Notes: generated from the sequence alone by a model not told the origin. 8,483 bases of DNA from Flavobacteriaceae bacterium (GCA_015493405.1 WGDF01000152.1:1-8483), one strand, 5' to 3'. Numbered from the stretch's first letter, positions 1 through 6,390 are shown. Made by a program: numbers and translations.

Positions 1-1077
1 GCTAAGATTTTTCATTTGCTCGCGTCCGGTTATGGCGATTTAGCCAACTTGCCATTGGGTAAAGCTAATCCGTATTTTGTCAGAATGGCATCTGAGGCCA
101 ACAAATCTGTAATTGAAGATGCTGTAGCACAAAATCCGACATTTTTCACCTTGTGGATCGGCAATAATGATGTTTTATCCTATGCCACGAGTGGTGGAAC
201 AGGGGTCGACCAAAATGCAGCCGGAAATACAAACCCTGCAACCTATGGGCCTGATGACATAACCAATGTCAATGTTTTTGGTGCTGTTTACCAACAATTA
301 GTTAATCACTTGACTGCCAATGGCGCCAAAGGGGTTGTCGCAACCATTCCCGATGTTGCTTCCATTCCCTATTTTACAACCATTCCTTACAAACCGATTC
401 CGGTTACCAGTCAAGCACAAGCTGATGCTTTAAATGCGGCTTATGCCCAATATAACGGTGGCATACAACTTGCTTTGCAAAACAACCTAATTACTGCGCA
501 AGAAGCTACTGCCAGAACCATCAGTTTCAGTTTGGGCGCTAATGCCTTGGTTATGGCAGATGAATATTTAACAGATTTATCAGCCTTAGGTTTACCTTCT
601 ATCAGACAAGCAACAGCAGATGATTTAATTGTATTACCTGCCAAATCTATTATAGGTGTTGCACCGGATCCCAATAATCCTCAAATGGTCTATGGCGTTA
701 CCATTCCATTGGAAGATAAATGGGTATTATCTAAGAATGAAATAGCAGAAGTTAGAAATGCCGCCTCCGGATTTAACCAAATGATTCAAGCAATAGCAGC
801 AAGTAAAAACTTGCCGGTTGCCGATATGGCTGCTGTTATGCAACAAATGAAAGAAGGCTTGGTGATTGAAGATGGCTCTTTTTACACAGCCGATTATTTC
901 AACGGTTCAAATTTAGACAACTTAGTCTTCGGATTAGATGGCGTTCATCCCACACCTAGAGGTTATGCTATTATAGCTAACAAATTTAGCGATGTCATTG
1001 AAAAAGCTTATGGGGCCAAATTACCCAAAGTATTGCCGGCACAATATCCGACTTTTGATATTTTACCCACCAATTAA
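1..1077 (+). CDS. SGNH/GDSL-family hydrolase, 3' part (5' end outside window)
   Basis: The reading frame is open from the first base (reading AKIFHLLASGYGD before the TTG at 16), so the gene begins upstream. 358 codons are visible. Two of the four SGNH blocks can be seen: block III as W-I-G-N-N-D (bases 154-171, with Gly and Asn of the oxyanion hole) and block V as L-D-G-V-H-P-T (934-954), giving the catalytic Asp (937-939) and His (946-948). The block I GDS serine must lie upstream of the window. Between the blocks is a long insertion of about 250 residues, larger than in compact SGNH enzymes, probably forming a lid or cap. Proteins of this kind in Bacteroidota are normally exported esterases or lipases, but a signal peptide cannot be checked here and the substrate is unknown. 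The gene ends with TAA and is followed by a hairpin terminator. Family assignment is firm; specificity is not. Confidence 0.88.
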   Translation, partial: AKIFHLLASGYGDLANLPLGKANPYFVRMASEANKSVIEDAVAQNPTFFTLWIGNNDVLSYATSGGTGVDQNAAGNTNPATYGPDDITNVNVFGAVYQQLVNHLTANGAKGVVATIPDVASIPYFTTIPYKPIPVTSQAQADALNAAYAQYNGGIQLALQNNLITAQEATARTISFSLGANALVMADEYLTDLSALGLPSIRQATADDLIVLPAKSIIGVAPDPNNPQMVYGVTIPLEDKWVLSKNEIAEVRNAASGFNQMIQAIAASKNLPVADMAAVMQQMKEGLVIEDGSFYTADYFNGSNLDNLVFGLDGVHPTPRGYAIIANKFSDVIEKAYGAKLPKVLPAQYPTFDILPTN

Positions 1078-1096
1078 CCAAAATACCTCATATTTT

Positions 1097-1132
1097 ATAA
1101 TAAGCTGTTGCATCATTGTGACAGCTTATTAT
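1097..1132 (+). terminator. Rho-independent terminator of the SGNH hydrolase gene
   Basis: A perfect 12-bp inverted repeat (ATAATAAGCTGT at 1097-1108 with ACAGCTTATTAT at 1121-1132) extends inward by four more pairs, two of them G-T, to a TCAT tetraloop at 1113-1116. It begins 20 bases after the hydrolase stop and is followed by TTTATCTC, a moderate T tract. The tract on the opposite strand is poorer, so it should work best for the + strand gene, although the stem itself is symmetrical. The right arm overlaps the stop codon of the DUF6702 gene-end remnant, suggesting this was once the shared tail region of two convergent genes. Confidence 0.82.
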
Positions 1133-1184
1133 TTTATCTCATAAACTACAATAGGATCCTATTTAAAATAATCACTAACTTTGT
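1129..1184 (-). pseudogene. Degenerate duplicate of the 3' end of the DUF6702 gene
   Basis: Read on the - strand this stretch gives S-D-Y-F-K-stop-D-P-I-V-V-Y-E-I-K-stop. The intact DUF6702 gene at 3148-3624 ends in S-D-P-I-A-V-Y-K-I-K-stop. Bases 1129-1166 match 3148-3185 at 34 of 38 positions without gaps. After a 4-base deletion here, 1165-1171 again match 3188-3194, and ACTTTGT at 1178-1184 may match 3196-3202 after a further small indel. Homology stops abruptly at the stop codon (base 1128 and leftward differ from 3147 and leftward). The deletion and a TCG-to-TAG change show that it is not a functional gene end. No other part of the gene is present at this copy. It reads as one arm of a duplication bracketing the restriction-modification genes. 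Confidence 0.8.
1176..1183 (+). promoter_or_regulatory. Candidate -7 promoter element for the restriction-modification genes
   Basis: TAACTTTG matches the Bacteroidota -7 consensus TAnnTTTG exactly and lies 18 bases before the methyltransferase ATG, which would leave a leader of about a dozen bases. No convincing -33 TTG is present at the expected distance. The last bases (ACTTTG) may derive from the duplicated DUF6702 gene end, where the related sequence reads TAAAACTTTG and lacks the right spacing. Confidence 0.45.
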
Positions 1185-1201
1185 GCCTAAAGCCAACTCT
1201 T

Positions 1202-2455
1202 ATGTTTATTGAAACGCTGGAAAAATTTTATTTAAATAAAACCCCCAATACATTATTTGATATTGATAAGGAACCATCTGTTACACGGATTGAACCTATC
1301 GAAATTAATGGTATTCATCTTAAAAAATACATCAATGAATTTTGGACGGCCAAACAACGGCAAGCCAATAGTATTCACGAAGTCTCTTATAGAGCCTGTT
1401 TTAAACCCCAATTGCCGGCCTTTTTCATCAACAATTTAACCCAAGAAAATGATTTTGTCTATGACCCTTTTTTAGGACGAGGTACTACGGTTATTGAAGC
1501 CGGTTTGCTAAACAGACAAGTTGTAGGAAACGATATTAATCCTTTAAGTAAGATTCTTGCTGAACCACGCTTTCTGATTCCTGATTTATATGAATTGCAA
1601 AAATATTTAGAGAACATCCCATTTGAAGAAAACTTAAAAGCGGATATTGATTTATCTATGTTTTATCATCCTAAAACCGAAAGTGAAATAGTTTCTTTAC
1701 GCCGCTATATTCTACAAAAAGAAAAAAACGGTACGTTAAATGCTTTAGACAAATGGATTAGAATGGTTGCTACAAATCGATTAACCGGACATTCCAAAGG
1801 TTTTTTTTCAGTTTACACCATGCCGCCTAATCAAGCTGTTTCGCAAGAAAGACAGATTAAAATAAATCAAAAAAGAAACCAAAAACCCGACTATCGGAAC
1901 GTCAAAGATCTTATTTTACGTAAAACTAAAACACTGATAAAAGATATTACACCTAATGATAGATTAAGATTAAATGAAACACATAAAACTGCTATCTTTC
2001 TTAATAAAGACGTCCGAAATACCAAAGAAATACCAGCTGATTCTATTCAATTAACCGTTACTTCTCCTCCATTTTTAAATATTGTTCAATATGCCAAAGA
2101 CAATTGGTTACGAGGTTGGTTTAATGGAATCGACATTGATGAAATAGAGCAGAAAATTACCATGTCAAAAACAGTTGAACAGTGGTCTGAAGTGATGCAA
2201 GCTGTTTTTGATGAACTTTTTAGAATAACAAAACCCGGCGGATATGTGGCTTTTGAAGTCGGGGAAGTTAAAAATGGCAAAATCAAATTGGATGAATATG
2301 TGGTGCCATTAGGTGTCAAATCCGGTTTTAAAACAGAAGCTATCATTATTAATGAACAAGAATTTACTAAAACAGCCAATATTTGGGGCGTTAAAAATAA
2401 TAGTAAAGGAACAAATTCAAATAGAATCGTTTTATTTAAAAAGGGTAAAAATTAA
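1202..2455 (+). CDS. Type II DNA methyltransferase (probable N4-cytosine or N6-adenine)
   Basis: This is a 417-residue amino-methyltransferase that would transfer a methyl group from S-adenosylmethionine to a base in a specific DNA site. Motif I, the S-adenosylmethionine-binding loop, is D-P-F-L-G-R-G-T-T at residues 88-96, followed by G-N-D-I-N-P-L-S at about 109-116. Catalytic motif IV is T-S-P-P-F at 287-291, a form common in N4-cytosine enzymes, though some N6-adenine enzymes also use SPP variants. A K-P-G-G-Y-V segment follows at 344-349. Motif I precedes motif IV, with about 190 residues between them that could house the target-recognition region; this is the alpha-like order rather than the beta order usual for TSPPY enzymes. 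ATG at 1202 is preferred over the in-frame TTG at 1181, which lies inside the probable -7 promoter box. The endonuclease gene follows after 17 bases, implying one transcript. A hand count over 1681-1980 gives about 32% G+C. The recognition sequence cannot be read from the protein. Confidence 0.88.
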   Translation: MFIETLEKFYLNKTPNTLFDIDKEPSVTRIEPIEINGIHLKKYINEFWTAKQRQANSIHEVSYRACFKPQLPAFFINNLTQENDFVYDPFLGRGTTVIEAGLLNRQVVGNDINPLSKILAEPRFLIPDLYELQKYLENIPFEENLKADIDLSMFYHPKTESEIVSLRRYILQKEKNGTLNALDKWIRMVATNRLTGHSKGFFSVYTMPPNQAVSQERQIKINQKRNQKPDYRNVKDLILRKTKTLIKDITPNDRLRLNETHKTAIFLNKDVRNTKEIPADSIQLTVTSPPFLNIVQYAKDNWLRGWFNGIDIDEIEQKITMSKTVEQWSEVMQAVFDELFRITKPGGYVAFEVGEVKNGKIKLDEYVVPLGVKSGFKTEAIIINEQEFTKTANIWGVKNNSKGTNSNRIVLFKKGKN

Positions 2456-2472
2456 ATACTTAAATTAAATCT

Positions 2473-3126
2473 ATGAATCAATTTTCAGATGAATTAAAAG
2501 GGGTCATCAGCCAAATGTTAAAACCTTTAAAAGGCTTACCTTTAACTGTGGTTATTGAAGGATTGGCTGCCAAAAAAGTCATTCCTTTTGACCCGCAATG
2601 TCCTAAAGACCAAAAGGTACTTAACACCTTAAAAAAGGTAGCAAATAATGTTTTAAAGGAATTCAATAAAAATAAAATTCTTAGGCCAAGACCCAATGAA
2701 GTAGGTAATGATATTGAACCTTTTGTGAAAAAAGCACTTAATAAATACAACTATAAAGCCGATACGCCTCTAACCATCTCAGGTAAAAAGAAATCAACAG
2801 GCTATCCTGATATAGAATTTATTGACACCTTCAACAGGCTAAATTATTTAGAATGCAAAACTTTCAATATAGATAACATCGATTCGACCCAAAGGAGTTT
2901 TTACCTCTCACCTTCTAATGATTTTAAAATCACAAGAGATGCCCATCATTTTGGCATTTCGTTTGAAATCTATGTCGAAAAATCTATTAAGAACAAACAC
3001 TTATATAAAGTGAAAAGCTGGAAAATTTTAGATTTATCTCAATTGTTATTAGATGTTAAATATGAATTTAATGCAGATAATAAAAGATTGTATAGCGATA
3101 ACTTAATCATCGCATCAAAAAAATGA
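2473..3126 (+). CDS. Probable Type II restriction endonuclease, PD-(D/E)XK fold
   Basis: This 217-residue protein is encoded directly behind the methyltransferase, the usual place for its partner nuclease. The expected metal-binding active site is visible: G-Y-P-D at residues 110-113 and L-E-C-K at 126-129, i.e. Asp113, Glu127 and Lys129 of the D-x(13)-E-x-K pattern. Just after it is a polar block, S-T-Q-R-S-F-Y-L-S-P-S (about 138-148), and then T-R-D-A-H-H, which look conserved and may contact DNA. There is no signal peptide or membrane segment, so the protein is cytoplasmic. The length fits a small Type IIP homodimeric enzyme. I do not recognise the restriction-enzyme family or the target site. 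Hand-counted G+C is about 31% for the whole gene. No separate controller (C) protein gene is seen. The gene ends 21 bases from the stop of the convergent DUF6702 gene, with no clear terminator between. The function is inferred from motif plus context. Confidence 0.8.
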   Translation: MNQFSDELKGVISQMLKPLKGLPLTVVIEGLAAKKVIPFDPQCPKDQKVLNTLKKVANNVLKEFNKNKILRPRPNEVGNDIEPFVKKALNKYNYKADTPLTISGKKKSTGYPDIEFIDTFNRLNYLECKTFNIDNIDSTQRSFYLSPSNDFKITRDAHHFGISFEIYVEKSIKNKHLYKVKSWKILDLSQLLLDVKYEFNADNKRLYSDNLIIASKK

Positions 3127-3147
3127 GGTAGCGATTTAGCAAATAAT

Positions 3148-3202
3148 TTATTTTATCTTATAAACCGCAATAGGATCCGATTTAATTAAAATAAAACTTT
3201 GT
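3148..3202. repeat. Right copy of the duplication (3' end of the intact DUF6702 gene)
   Basis: This is the direct-repeat partner of 1129-1184. The core 3148-3185 matches 1129-1166 at 34 of 38 positions and contains the shared segment CAATAGGATCC. Here the sequence is in frame and functional, encoding the last residues (about S-F-I-L-I-K-S-D-P-I-A-V-Y-K-I-K) and stop codon of the DUF6702 protein, so this copy is the intact member of the pair. Confidence 0.8.
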
Positions 3203-3624
3203 TTATCGGCCTTTCGGATAAAATGAACAATATTTTTTTGGGCTTCAAACTTATCTTGTAAAACCGTGTTTTTAATTTTGATTTGATGTGCCGCCGTAGG
3301 CAAATCCGCTTGCAATAAAATCACTAAAAAATTATCTTCCATAGTCGTGCCCAAAAATCGGTAACCTATAGTTTGTCCATCAATAGTAATGACAAAATGA
3401 GCTTGTAAATAATCTTTTAAAAAAATTTTAGTCTGTTTTTTGGAAAGATCAGCTTGAATATGGTAATGGTCTTCCAACACATTTGCTATATCATCCGGAA
3501 AAACCCGCATAATAATATCCAATTGATGCGGTTTAACCTCAACTTCTGTCACACTGACATAAAATTTATGCCAAGCAAAAGCAGTTAAAGCAAAAAATAA
3601 TACGATGTAAATTAGCTTTTTCAT
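3148..3624 (-). CDS. DUF6702-family exported protein
   Basis: This is a 158-residue protein with an N-terminal signal peptide: M-K-K, a hydrophobic stretch at residues 4-17 and a likely cut after A-F-A (residue 17). The mature protein starts W-H-K-F-Y-V-S-V-T-E-V-E, the hallmark opening of the Bacteroidota DUF6702 family, and its middle segment on bending and deflecting strands (M-E-D-N-F at about 97-101) and C-terminal S-F-I-L-I-K-S-D-P also fit that family. Family members are small periplasmic or envelope proteins of unknown function; I assign no activity. The length is typical, so the gene appears intact. It is convergent with the restriction endonuclease gene (21-base gap) and divergent from the lipoprotein gene (24-base gap). 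Its last codons are duplicated at 1129-1184, which suggests it once lay directly beside the SGNH hydrolase gene. A weak near-match to the -7 element (TATTTTGG on the - strand, 3634-3641) lies just upstream of its ATG. Confidence 0.8.
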   Translation of the reverse strand: MKKLIYIVLFFALTAFAWHKFYVSVTEVEVKPHQLDIIMRVFPDDIANVLEDHYHIQADLSKKQTKIFLKDYLQAHFVITIDGQTIGYRFLGTTMEDNFLVILLQADLPTAAHQIKIKNTVLQDKFEAQKNIVHFIRKADKQSFILIKSDPIAVYKIK

Positions 3625-3631
3625 ATCTTTG
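3624..3631 (+). promoter_or_regulatory. Candidate -7 promoter element for the Asp-box lipoprotein gene
   Basis: TATCTTTG is an exact match to TAnnTTTG and ends 17 bases before the ATG at 3649. It lies in the 24-base divergent gap and overlaps the first base of the DUF6702 start codon, so the two genes' control regions must be interleaved. A clear -33 TTG was not found at the usual spacing. Confidence 0.5.
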
Positions 3632-3648
3632 ACCCAAAATATTTTTTT

Positions 3649-4965
3649 ATGAAAATTCGTGTTTTCATCAGCTTGTTTTTCTTTATATTTTTATCGTGTA
3701 AATCTACGCAAAAAATATTCCAAAAAAAATTAAGCATCAGCACTTCAAAAGTCGTTACAATTATCAGCAATCCCAATCCTTATTCAGGCCTATCAGAACC
3801 TAGTATTTGCATCAATAAAAGCGATACTTTGAATTTTATTGCCGGCAGTATCTATAATAACGTCCATACCAGTTTTGACGGGGGCTTAAATTGGCAAAAC
3901 AGCCATTTACATTCCAAATATGGCGTTTTCGGTGATCCCTGTTTGGCTTCCGATCGATTTGGAAACATTTATTATTTGCATCTGGCAATTCCCGGAAATA
4001 ATCGAAGCAGCAAGGAGTTTTTAAGTTGTATTGTCATTCAAAAATCAACCGATAAAGGCAAAAGCTGGACTGACGGCACCGCCATCGGATACAACAACAA
4101 ACACGATCAAGACAAACATTGGGTTGGCATTCATCCTCTAACGGGAGAGCTCGCTGTAACTTGGACCGAATTTGACCATTACGAAAGTCATAAGCCTGAA
4201 GACCATTCTCGTATTTTATTTTCAAAATCAAAAGACTTTGGTCAAACCTGGTCCAAACCTTTAAAAATCAACCAATTTGATGGCGACTGCCTCGATGATG
4301 ACAATACCGTAGAAGGGGCCGTTCCGGTTTTTGATAAAAAGGGAACGCTATATGTGGCTTGGGCTTATCATAACAAAATCTATTTTGATAAAAGCACTGA
4401 TGACGGTAAAACTTGGTTGGATAAAGACATCGTCGTTGCCAATCAACCTCAAGGCTGGGCTTATGATATTCCGGGTGTTTTCAGAGCCAACGGCATGCCT
4501 GTTTTGGGTATTGACCAAAGTAACGGTCCCTATGCCGGCACCCTTTATATCAACTGGTCGGATCAACGCAACGGTACCGATGATACCGATATATTTATCA
4601 GTAAAAGTAGCGATGGCGGCCAAACTTGGAGTCCCCCCAAACGTGTCAATACCGATCAGACCAAAACCCATCAATATCTGACTTGGATGGCTGTAGACCC
4701 TTCAACCGGCTTCATTTATATCGTCTATTATGACCGCAGCCGTTACAAGGATAATCAAACCGATGTAAGGCTATCTTACAGCACCGACGGCGCTAAAAGT
4801 TTTAAATCTATATGCCTGTCAGATCAAGCATTTACCCCTGTAAAACAAATATTTGCAGGCGATTATAACAATATAGATGCCTATGATGGTATCGTTACCC
4901 CTATTTGGACTGATTTATCCGGACATAGACTGAGTATCAAAACACGTACCTTACATTTCAAATAA
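3649..4965 (+). CDS. Lipoprotein with six Asp-box (BNR) repeats, sialidase-like beta-propeller
   Basis: This 438-residue protein begins with a lipoprotein signal: a charged M-K-I-R, a Phe-rich hydrophobic core and the lipobox F-L-S-C with Cys17 as the lipidation site, so it is probably anchored in the outer membrane. Six S-x-D-x-G-x-x-W type Asp boxes are visible at about residues 75-82, 133-140, 194-201, 249-256, 320-327 and 378-385 (the last degenerate, ending in Phe, with Ala for Gly). The count fits one complete six-bladed propeller. The opening L-S-E-P-S-I-C-I-N segment is typical of Bacteroidota proteins often labelled exo-alpha-sialidase. However, I do not see the RIP/FRIP motif that carries the first catalytic Arg of true sialidases, so sialic-acid cleavage is not supported; binding of a glycan or protein is equally possible. 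The gene is divergent from the DUF6702 gene. hisS follows after 57 bases with its own probable promoter. Confidence 0.82.
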   Translation: MKIRVFISLFFFIFLSCKSTQKIFQKKLSISTSKVVTIISNPNPYSGLSEPSICINKSDTLNFIAGSIYNNVHTSFDGGLNWQNSHLHSKYGVFGDPCLASDRFGNIYYLHLAIPGNNRSSKEFLSCIVIQKSTDKGKSWTDGTAIGYNNKHDQDKHWVGIHPLTGELAVTWTEFDHYESHKPEDHSRILFSKSKDFGQTWSKPLKINQFDGDCLDDDNTVEGAVPVFDKKGTLYVAWAYHNKIYFDKSTDDGKTWLDKDIVVANQPQGWAYDIPGVFRANGMPVLGIDQSNGPYAGTLYINWSDQRNGTDDTDIFISKSSDGGQTWSPPKRVNTDQTKTHQYLTWMAVDPSTGFIYIVYYDRSRYKDNQTDVRLSYSTDGAKSFKSICLSDQAFTPVKQIFAGDYNNIDAYDGIVTPIWTDLSGHRLSIKTRTLHFK

Positions 4966-4968
4966 AAC

Positions 4969-4999
4969 TTGCGACTTGACTTAAAAACAACGATATTTG
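4969..4999 (+). promoter_or_regulatory. Candidate hisS promoter
   Basis: A TTG at 4969-4971 is separated by 20 bases from GATATTTG at 4992-4999, which matches the Bacteroidota -7 consensus TAnnTTTG except for its first base. The following CACCGA is in the usual region of transcription start, giving a leader of about 15-20 bases before the hisS ATG at 5023. A promoter starting only 4 bases after the lipoprotein stop suggests hisS is transcribed independently. Confidence 0.5.
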
Positions 5000-5022
5000 C
5001 ACCGATTTTAAGACACATTTAT

Positions 5023-6390
5023 ATGGCACAAAAACCTAGTATTCCAAAAGGCACCAGAGATTTTTCATCAGAACAGATTGCCAAACGCAATTATATCATT
5101 CATCATATCAAAACACAATTTGAATTATTCGGCTTTGCACCGATTGAAACGCCCTCATTTGAAAATCTGACTACTTTGATGGGAAAATATGGTGAAGAAG
5201 GAGACCGTTTGATTTTTAAAATCTTAAATTCCGGAGATTTTCTTCACAAAGTTTCCGATGACTTATGGCATACGAAAGAGGCTAAAAAATTGACGCCAAA
5301 AATTTCGGAAAAAGCCCTGCGCTATGATTTGACAGTCCCTTTCGCCCGTTATGTGGTGCAACATCAAAACGACTTAACCTTTCCTTTTAAACGCTATCAA
5401 ATCCAGCCGGTTTGGCGTGCCGATCGACCGCAAAAAGGCCGTTTTAGAGAATTTTACCAATGTGATGCCGACGTCGTCGGAAGCCGTTCTCTTTGGCAAG
5501 ATGTGGCCTTTGCCAACCTCTACGATGCCGTTTTTAGCGCTCTGAAAGTGCCGGTTACCCTCAAAATTAACAACCGAAAAATCTTATCCGGTCTCTCCGG
5601 TTTACTCGTTGAGAAAGATAAATTTACCGAATTTGTCGTTGCTTTGGACAAACTGGATAAGATAGGTCAAGAGGGCGTTGTGGCAGAAATGCTTGCCAAA
5701 GGTTTGTCCCAAAAATCTATTGATAACATCAAACCTATTTTTGATTTTAAAGGTGATAATCAAAACAAAATCAATCTGTTAAAGGACATGCTAACTGAAT
5801 CGGAAATCGGTTTGAAAGGCTTGGAAGAAATCGAATTCGTCTTAAAAAATCTGGCCGAAATAGGACTGCAAACAGCCACTGTAGATTTTGACATCACCCT
5901 GGCGCGTGGTCTAAACTATTATACCGGCAGTATTTACGAAGTAAGTGCTAAGGGTGTCCAAATGGGCTCAATCGGTGGTGGTGGCCGGTATGACGATTTG
6001 ACGGGCATTTTCGGATTGAAAAACATGAGCGGCATCGGTATCTCTTTTGGTTTGGATCGTATTTATCTCGTGATGGAAGAACTGGGTCTGTTTAAATCCG
6101 TCACAGTGCCTAAGCCTGATATTGTATTTATCAATTTTGGAGAACATGAAGCACTTTACAGCTTAAAAGCCATAAAAAAATTAAGAGAAAATGGCATTAA
6201 AGCCGAACTCTATCCGGATAAAGCCAAGATGAAAAAACAAATGACCTATGCCAACAAACGCCAAATTCCCTTTGTTGCCTTAGCCGGAAGTGATGAAATA
6301 ACCAAAGGTGTTTTTACTTTAAAAAATATGACCGATGGCACGCAAACGGAAGCCTCTGTCACTCAAATAATTGATTTGCTAAAAAACTAA
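5023..6390 (+). CDS. hisS: Histidine--tRNA ligase (HisRS)
   Basis: This cytoplasmic class II aminoacyl-tRNA synthetase attaches histidine to tRNA-His using ATP. The 455-residue protein opens with I-P-K-G-T-R-D-F, the standard HisRS start. Class II motif 2 is seen as R-Y-Q-I-Q-P-V-W-R-A-D-R-P at residues 124-136, continuing into G-R-F-R-E-F-Y-Q-C-D. The histidine-specific signature A-R-G-L-N-Y-Y-T-G is at 294-302, and motif 3 lies in the G-G-G-G-R-Y-D-D-L and G-I-G-I-S-F-G-L-D-R segments (about 318-348). The C-terminal anticodon-binding domain covers about 364-455. ATG at 5023 is chosen over an in-frame TTG at 4969, because homology begins right after it and the upstream codons overlap the promoter. 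The gene looks complete and functional. Its last 12 bases overlap the end of the convergent tex gene. Confidence 0.97.
   Translation: MAQKPSIPKGTRDFSSEQIAKRNYIIHHIKTQFELFGFAPIETPSFENLTTLMGKYGEEGDRLIFKILNSGDFLHKVSDDLWHTKEAKKLTPKISEKALRYDLTVPFARYVVQHQNDLTFPFKRYQIQPVWRADRPQKGRFREFYQCDADVVGSRSLWQDVAFANLYDAVFSALKVPVTLKINNRKILSGLSGLLVEKDKFTEFVVALDKLDKIGQEGVVAEMLAKGLSQKSIDNIKPIFDFKGDNQNKINLLKDMLTESEIGLKGLEEIEFVLKNLAEIGLQTATVDFDITLARGLNYYTGSIYEVSAKGVQMGSIGGGGRYDDLTGIFGLKNMSGIGISFGLDRIYLVMEELGLFKSVTVPKPDIVFINFGEHEALYSLKAIKKLRENGIKAELYPDKAKMKKQMTYANKRQIPFVALAGSDEITKGVFTLKNMTDGTQTEASVTQIIDLLKN

Larger units (their letters stand above)
1129..3147 (+). mobile_element. Restriction-modification cassette bracketed by a gene-end duplication
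   Basis: This unit holds one copy of the duplicated DUF6702 gene end plus the methyltransferase and endonuclease genes, and stops just before the second copy, which is still part of the intact DUF6702 gene. The two copies are direct repeats 2,019 bp apart and about 89% identical over their ungapped core. No transposase, integrase or terminal inverted repeats are visible. Restriction-modification systems are known to insert with long target duplications, and this arrangement fits that. The 11% divergence between copies means the event is old, or that the cassette arrived by recombination from a related strain with its own version of the flank. The exact right edge is uncertain within about 25 bases. 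Confidence 0.6.

Noticed and set aside
1154..1159. GGATCC sites in both repeat copies and at 666-671, suggesting the cassette recognises GGATCC
   Set aside because: In the repeats the hexamer is simply shared coding sequence. Nothing in the proteins indicates this specificity.
2448..2470. Two copies of AAATTAAAT between the methyltransferase and endonuclease genes as a controller box
   Set aside because: It is very A/T-rich and imperfectly symmetric, and no C-protein gene is present.
1202..3126. Low G+C of the restriction-modification genes (about 31-32% by hand count against about 42% at 61-300) as proof of transfer
   Set aside because: A sample of the resident DUF6702 gene (3301-3420) is also about 31%, so base composition does not separate the cassette from its neighbours.
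3141..3153. AAATA/TATTT mini-hairpin between the endonuclease and DUF6702 genes as a terminator
   Set aside because: A five-pair, all-A/T stem is too weak to support a terminator call.
4331..4681. Open frames on both strands within the lipoprotein gene
   Set aside because: They are shadows of the Asp-box coding frame and resemble no protein family.
4980..5012. 7-bp inverted repeat CTTAAAA/TTTTAAG around the hisS -7 element, a possible operator
   Set aside because: It is short, A/T only apart from one base per arm, and has a 19-base gap. Chance is likely in this composition.
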